This document shows, in pieces, positions 6,489 through 8,175 of a stretch of 8,175 nucleotides of DNA. Each line of letters opens with the position of its first letter. Within the stretch, counting starts at the first letter, position 1. Both the position numbers and the translations under genes were made by a program. The notes under the pieces are model-generated. The model was not told the DNA's origin, searched no databases, and saw only the letters and a program-made list of their open reading frames with translations. This DNA comes from Atopobiaceae bacterium UBA7016 (GTDB lineage: Bacteria; Actinomycetota; Coriobacteriia; Coriobacteriales; Atopobiaceae): contig DJXA01000051.1 of the NCBI GenBank assembly GCA_002449555.1, forward strand, positions 1-8,175. Reading direction: 5' to 3'.

Positions 6489-6690
6489 TGCCACTTGATA
6501 CGCAGTGGCCGCGACCTTTACCCGCCGAGACGAGTATGGCATAAAGGACGCGCGATGGGCGGAGGGCGCACGACTGCCCCTGGGAATCAGTCCCGTTCTT
6601 TAGGCTTGCGCCTCCGGCCCGCGACTGGACGCGAATAAGGCTGGAAGGCTACAGTGCCGCATATCCAACGAGGCTGCGTGTCGCGGGACC
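6489..6690 (+). ncRNA. Putative IS110 bridge RNA (target- and donor-guide RNA)
   Basis: No gene fits this stretch, but it holds a run of stem-loops. SL1 is GCCACT/AGTGGC (6490-6495/6504-6509). SL2 is CGCG-A-CCTTTA with TAAAGG-A-CGCG (6510-6520/6542-6552). SL3 is a long bulged stem, 6557-6570 with 6607-6620, around a 36-nt loop. SL4 is CCCGCGAC/GTCGCGGG (6618-6625/6680-6687) around a 54-nt loop; it competes with SL3 for 6618-6620. IS110 elements encode a bridge RNA upstream of the transposase with a 5' hairpin, a target loop and then a donor loop. Here SL3 would be the target loop: CTGCCCCT (6574-6581) matches left flank plus core (6467-6474) at 7 of 8, and TCTTTAG (6597-6603) is the exact reverse complement of core plus right flank (8115-8121). 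SL4 would be the donor loop: ACGAG (6668-6672) complements CTCGT (6473-6477); the left donor guide is unclear. RNA ends are estimates. Confidence 0.7.
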
Positions 6691-6720
6691 CGAAGGAGGG
6701 CCTTCGCCCGGGAGCCACGG

Positions 6721-7956
6721 ATGGAAGGAGCGGCCTTGAAGCAGTACCTCGGAATCGACATCGCGAAGCACGAGCACGTCCTGGGAGCCAGGTTCGAGGA
6801 CGGCAGGCAGCACGGCGGGGCGTTCGCCTTTGCCAACGACGACCGGGGCTTCGCGTCCCTGCTCGGGCGCCTGCGCGAGCTCGAGGCGACGCCGGAGACC
6901 AGCCTCGTCGTCATGGAGTCCACCGGCCACTACTGGATGGCGCTCTGGGAGTTCCTTGTCGCCCACGGCTACGAGGCCGCGATCGTGAACCCGGTCCTCA
7001 CCGACGCGTTCCGCAAGGCCGACACGCTGCGCAAGACCAAGACCGACCGGGTCGACGCCTTCCTGATCGCTGAGTACGCCCGGTTCAAGAACCTGGGCCC
7101 GTCGCGCGTGTCGCCCGAGGACGCCGAGGGGCTCAAGCAGCTCACGCGCTACCGCCACCACCTGGTCGCCGAGCGCACGGCCCTGAAGAACCGGCTCACC
7201 TCGGTGGCCGACCGCATCTTCCCCGAGCTGGCGGGCCTGTTCTCCGACAGGCACTCCGCCACGGCGCGCGCCATACTCGGCGAGTACGGCTCCGCCGCCA
7301 GGGTCGCCTCGACGGACATCCGCACGCTCACGAAGACCGTCAGGTCAGCCAGCCGGGGCCGCCACGGCCGTGAGAAGGCCGTCGAGGTCAAGGAGGCCGC
7401 GAGGAGGTCGGTGGGCGTCACGTTCGCCGCCGACGCCCTCGCCTTCGAGGCCAGGCACATCACCGACCTGATCGACCACCTGGACGCCGAGGTGGACGCG
7501 CTCGACGCCGAGATCGCCAGGCTGCTCGACCCGGAGGTCGGCGCGCTGCTGCAGAGCGTCCCCGGCATCGGGCCGGTCTGCGCCGCCACGATAGCCGCCG
7601 AGGTCGGCGACCCGGACCGGTTCGGAGACCCCAAGAAGCTCATGGCATACGCCGGCATGGACTCCACGAAGTCCCAGTCCGGCGGGTTCGACGGCGACGC
7701 GCAGCACATGTCCAAGCGCGGCTCTGCGCCGCTGCGCAACGCGCTCATGACCGCGGCGGACGGCGCCAGGAGGTTCGACCCGTACTTCGGCGACTACTAC
7801 GACTCGCTCAGGGCCCGCGGCAAGCACCACTACGTGGCCGTATCCGGCTGCGCGCGCAAGCTCTGCGGCGTGATCCTCGCGGTTCTGCGCGAGCGCCGCC
7901 CCTACGAGCCGAGGCCGTCCATCCAGTCTCAGCAGAGGCAGCCGGGAGAGAGCTGA
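6721..7956 (+). CDS. IS110-family transposase (RNA-guided DEDD/serine recombinase)
   Basis: A 411-residue recombinase. The N-terminal RuvC-like DEDD domain has Asp13 (GIDIAK), Glu66 (VVMESTGHYW), Asp109 and Asp112 (KTDRVDAFLIAEYA). A helical, likely coiled-coil linker (about 235-275) leads to the C-terminal transposase domain: SVPGIGPVCAATIAAEVGD (279-297), then SQSGGF with Ser320 as the likely nucleophile, and HMSKRGSAPLRNALM. IS110 enzymes excise the element as a circle and integrate it using the bridge RNA to pair donor and target. Start is ambiguous: ATG 6721 has GGAG (6711-6714) 6 nt upstream, whereas TTG 6736 has a stronger GGAAGGAG (6723-6730) with a 5-nt gap and gives MKQYLGIDIAK, a typical family start. 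I give the longer form. No frameshift or missing catalytic residue is seen, so it may be active. Confidence 0.95.
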   Translation: MEGAALKQYLGIDIAKHEHVLGARFEDGRQHGGAFAFANDDRGFASLLGRLRELEATPETSLVVMESTGHYWMALWEFLVAHGYEAAIVNPVLTDAFRKADTLRKTKTDRVDAFLIAEYARFKNLGPSRVSPEDAEGLKQLTRYRHHLVAERTALKNRLTSVADRIFPELAGLFSDRHSATARAILGEYGSAARVASTDIRTLTKTVRSASRGRHGREKAVEVKEAARRSVGVTFAADALAFEARHITDLIDHLDAEVDALDAEIARLLDPEVGALLQSVPGIGPVCAATIAAEVGDPDRFGDPKKLMAYAGMDSTKSQSGGFDGDAQHMSKRGSAPLRNALMTAADGARRFDPYFGDYYDSLRARGKHHYVAVSGCARKLCGVILAVLRERRPYEPRPSIQSQQRQPGES

Positions 7957-7985
7957 GCCCCGCCCGAAAGCCCCGAATCCGCAAG

Positions 7986-8005
7986 GGGCCGCCCCCTGGC
8001 GGCCC
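7986..8005 (+). other. Hairpin downstream of the IS110 transposase
   Basis: GGGCCGCC (7986-7993) pairs perfectly with GGCGGCCC (7998-8005) around a CCCT loop, 30 nt after the stop codon. No T-run follows, so termination here would not be classical. The rest of 7957-8095 shows no gene; it is the non-coding right end of the element. Confidence 0.5.
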
Positions 8006-8095
8006 AGCATCCGCATGCCCGCAGACCGCTCGTGGAACGTGCCCCCTGCCCCATGTACAAACGTCAGGGCCCTTTCAAAAAAGCCAGAAAACCCC

Positions 8096-8101
8096 TTGAC
8101 T
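8096..8101 (+). promoter_or_regulatory. Orphan -35 box at the IS110 right end
   Basis: TTGACT, within the right-end motif CCCCTTGACT, matches the -35 consensus at 5/6. The sequence 17 bp downstream (AGATGA, 8119-8124) is a poor -10. It is therefore best explained as half of a promoter completed only when the element circularises and brings in TATATT (6477-6482). Confidence 0.5.
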
Positions 8102-8148
8102 TCACTTAGCTGGTCTAAAGATGAGTCAACGGGGCGGCGACGGGACGT

Positions 8149-8175
8149 GCAACAAGGGTTCGGAACCCCCGTTGC
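8149..8175 (+). repeat. Dyad at window edge, possible terminator stem
   Basis: GCAAC (8149-8153) pairs with GTTGC (8171-8175), and after a 2x2 internal mismatch GGGTT (8156-8160) pairs with AACCC (8164-8168) around CGG. Whether a T-run follows cannot be seen. In the reconstructed site without the IS, it would begin about 62 bp after the aldo/keto reductase stop codon, so it may be that gene's original terminator. The flank 8117-8148 shows nothing else. Confidence 0.35.

Larger units (their letters stand above)
6473..8116 (+). mobile_element. IS110-family insertion sequence (proposed ends at CT cores)
   Basis: The element contains a DEDD/serine transposase of the IS110 type, a structured non-coding left end of about 245 nt, and a right end with the CCCCTTGACT motif often seen in IS110 right ends. 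I propose CT core dinucleotides at 6473-6474 and 8115-8116, giving about 1.64 kb with one core. Two independent observations support this: it is the only shared dinucleotide giving a 17-bp spacer between the right-end TTGACT and left-end TATATT, and both candidate target guides in the upstream RNA end on these cores. An alternative is CTG at 6467-6469/8110-8112, with an 18-bp spacer. The family lacks terminal inverted repeats, so ends cannot be confirmed that way. The transposase uses AGG arginine codons often (for example around 6791 and 6808), which the PTS genes hardly use, consistent with acquisition. Confidence 0.75.

Noticed and set aside
6446..6532. CGAGACG at both 6446-6452 and 6526-6532, considered as a target-guide match in the second stem-loop
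   Set aside because: It would put the left core at 6453-6454, too far from the left-end -10 box, and the 3' side of that loop shows no complement to the right flank. The match in the third stem-loop is longer and two-sided, so this 7-mer is probably chance.
6691..6706. CGAAGG/CCTTCG hairpin with AAGGAGGG in its loop as the transposase ribosome-binding site
   Set aside because: The purine run ends about 20 nt before ATG 6721, and no start codon lies at normal distance from it. It could still influence RNA folding at the end of the guide RNA.
8149..8175. GGGTTCGGAACCC as a tRNA T-arm
   Set aside because: The loop is too small and the outer stem GCAAC/GTTGC makes one continuous hairpin; there is no acceptor end or anticodon arm around it.

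Overview
GC-rich window whose genes all lie on the + strand. Two sucrose-type PTS permeases carrying Glc-family EIIA domains, an aldo/keto reductase with ferredoxin-type cysteines and an IS110 element together suggest a fermentative, sugar-importing high-GC gut anaerobe. A Coriobacteriia member (Collinsella/Olsenella type) is my best guess; this is inference from gene content and composition, not a sequence match.

Layout. (1) 1-807: the sugar-binding part of a LacI-family regulator whose DNA-binding end lies off the left edge. (2) 808-993: intergenic region with a likely promoter, a LacI-type operator and a perfect 10-bp inverted repeat. (3) 994-2901: PTS permease 1, with fused EIIB-EIIC-EIIA domains. 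(4) 2902-3229: a structured 3' UTR, a strong terminator, then the promoter, operator and leader of the next gene. A perfect 16-bp inverted repeat brackets the terminator and promoter. (5) 3230-5227: PTS permease 2, a paralogue with near-identical EIIB and EIIA but a clearly different EIIC, followed by a strong terminator. (6) 5408-6445: an aldo/keto reductase with two C-terminal four-cysteine motifs. (7) About 6473-8116: a complete-looking IS110 element, with a structured upstream non-coding region (about 6489-6690) that reads as a bridge RNA, a DEDD/serine recombinase gene (6721-7956) and a right end. (8) 8117-8175: flank ending in a dyad that may be a terminator.

How the parts may work together. 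The LacI-type protein probably senses a sugar or sugar phosphate and represses both permeases, because both carry a cre/LacI-type operator with the half-site TGGAATCG near their promoters. The permeases import and phosphorylate a disaccharide or related glucoside (sucrose-type by motif; substrate unproven). The reductase appears to be a separate unit.

Most interesting observations. First, a loop upstream of the transposase contains a 7-nt perfect match to the right flank and a 7/8 match to the left flank of the element. Both converge on the same CT dinucleotide, which is also the only shared dinucleotide that would give a 17-bp junction-promoter spacer when the element circularises. This allows the element's ends and the original target to be proposed from sequence alone. 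Second, the 16-bp inverted repeat around the permease 2 promoter could be an invertible promoter switch, or a pairing site between one gene's 3' UTR and the next gene's leader.
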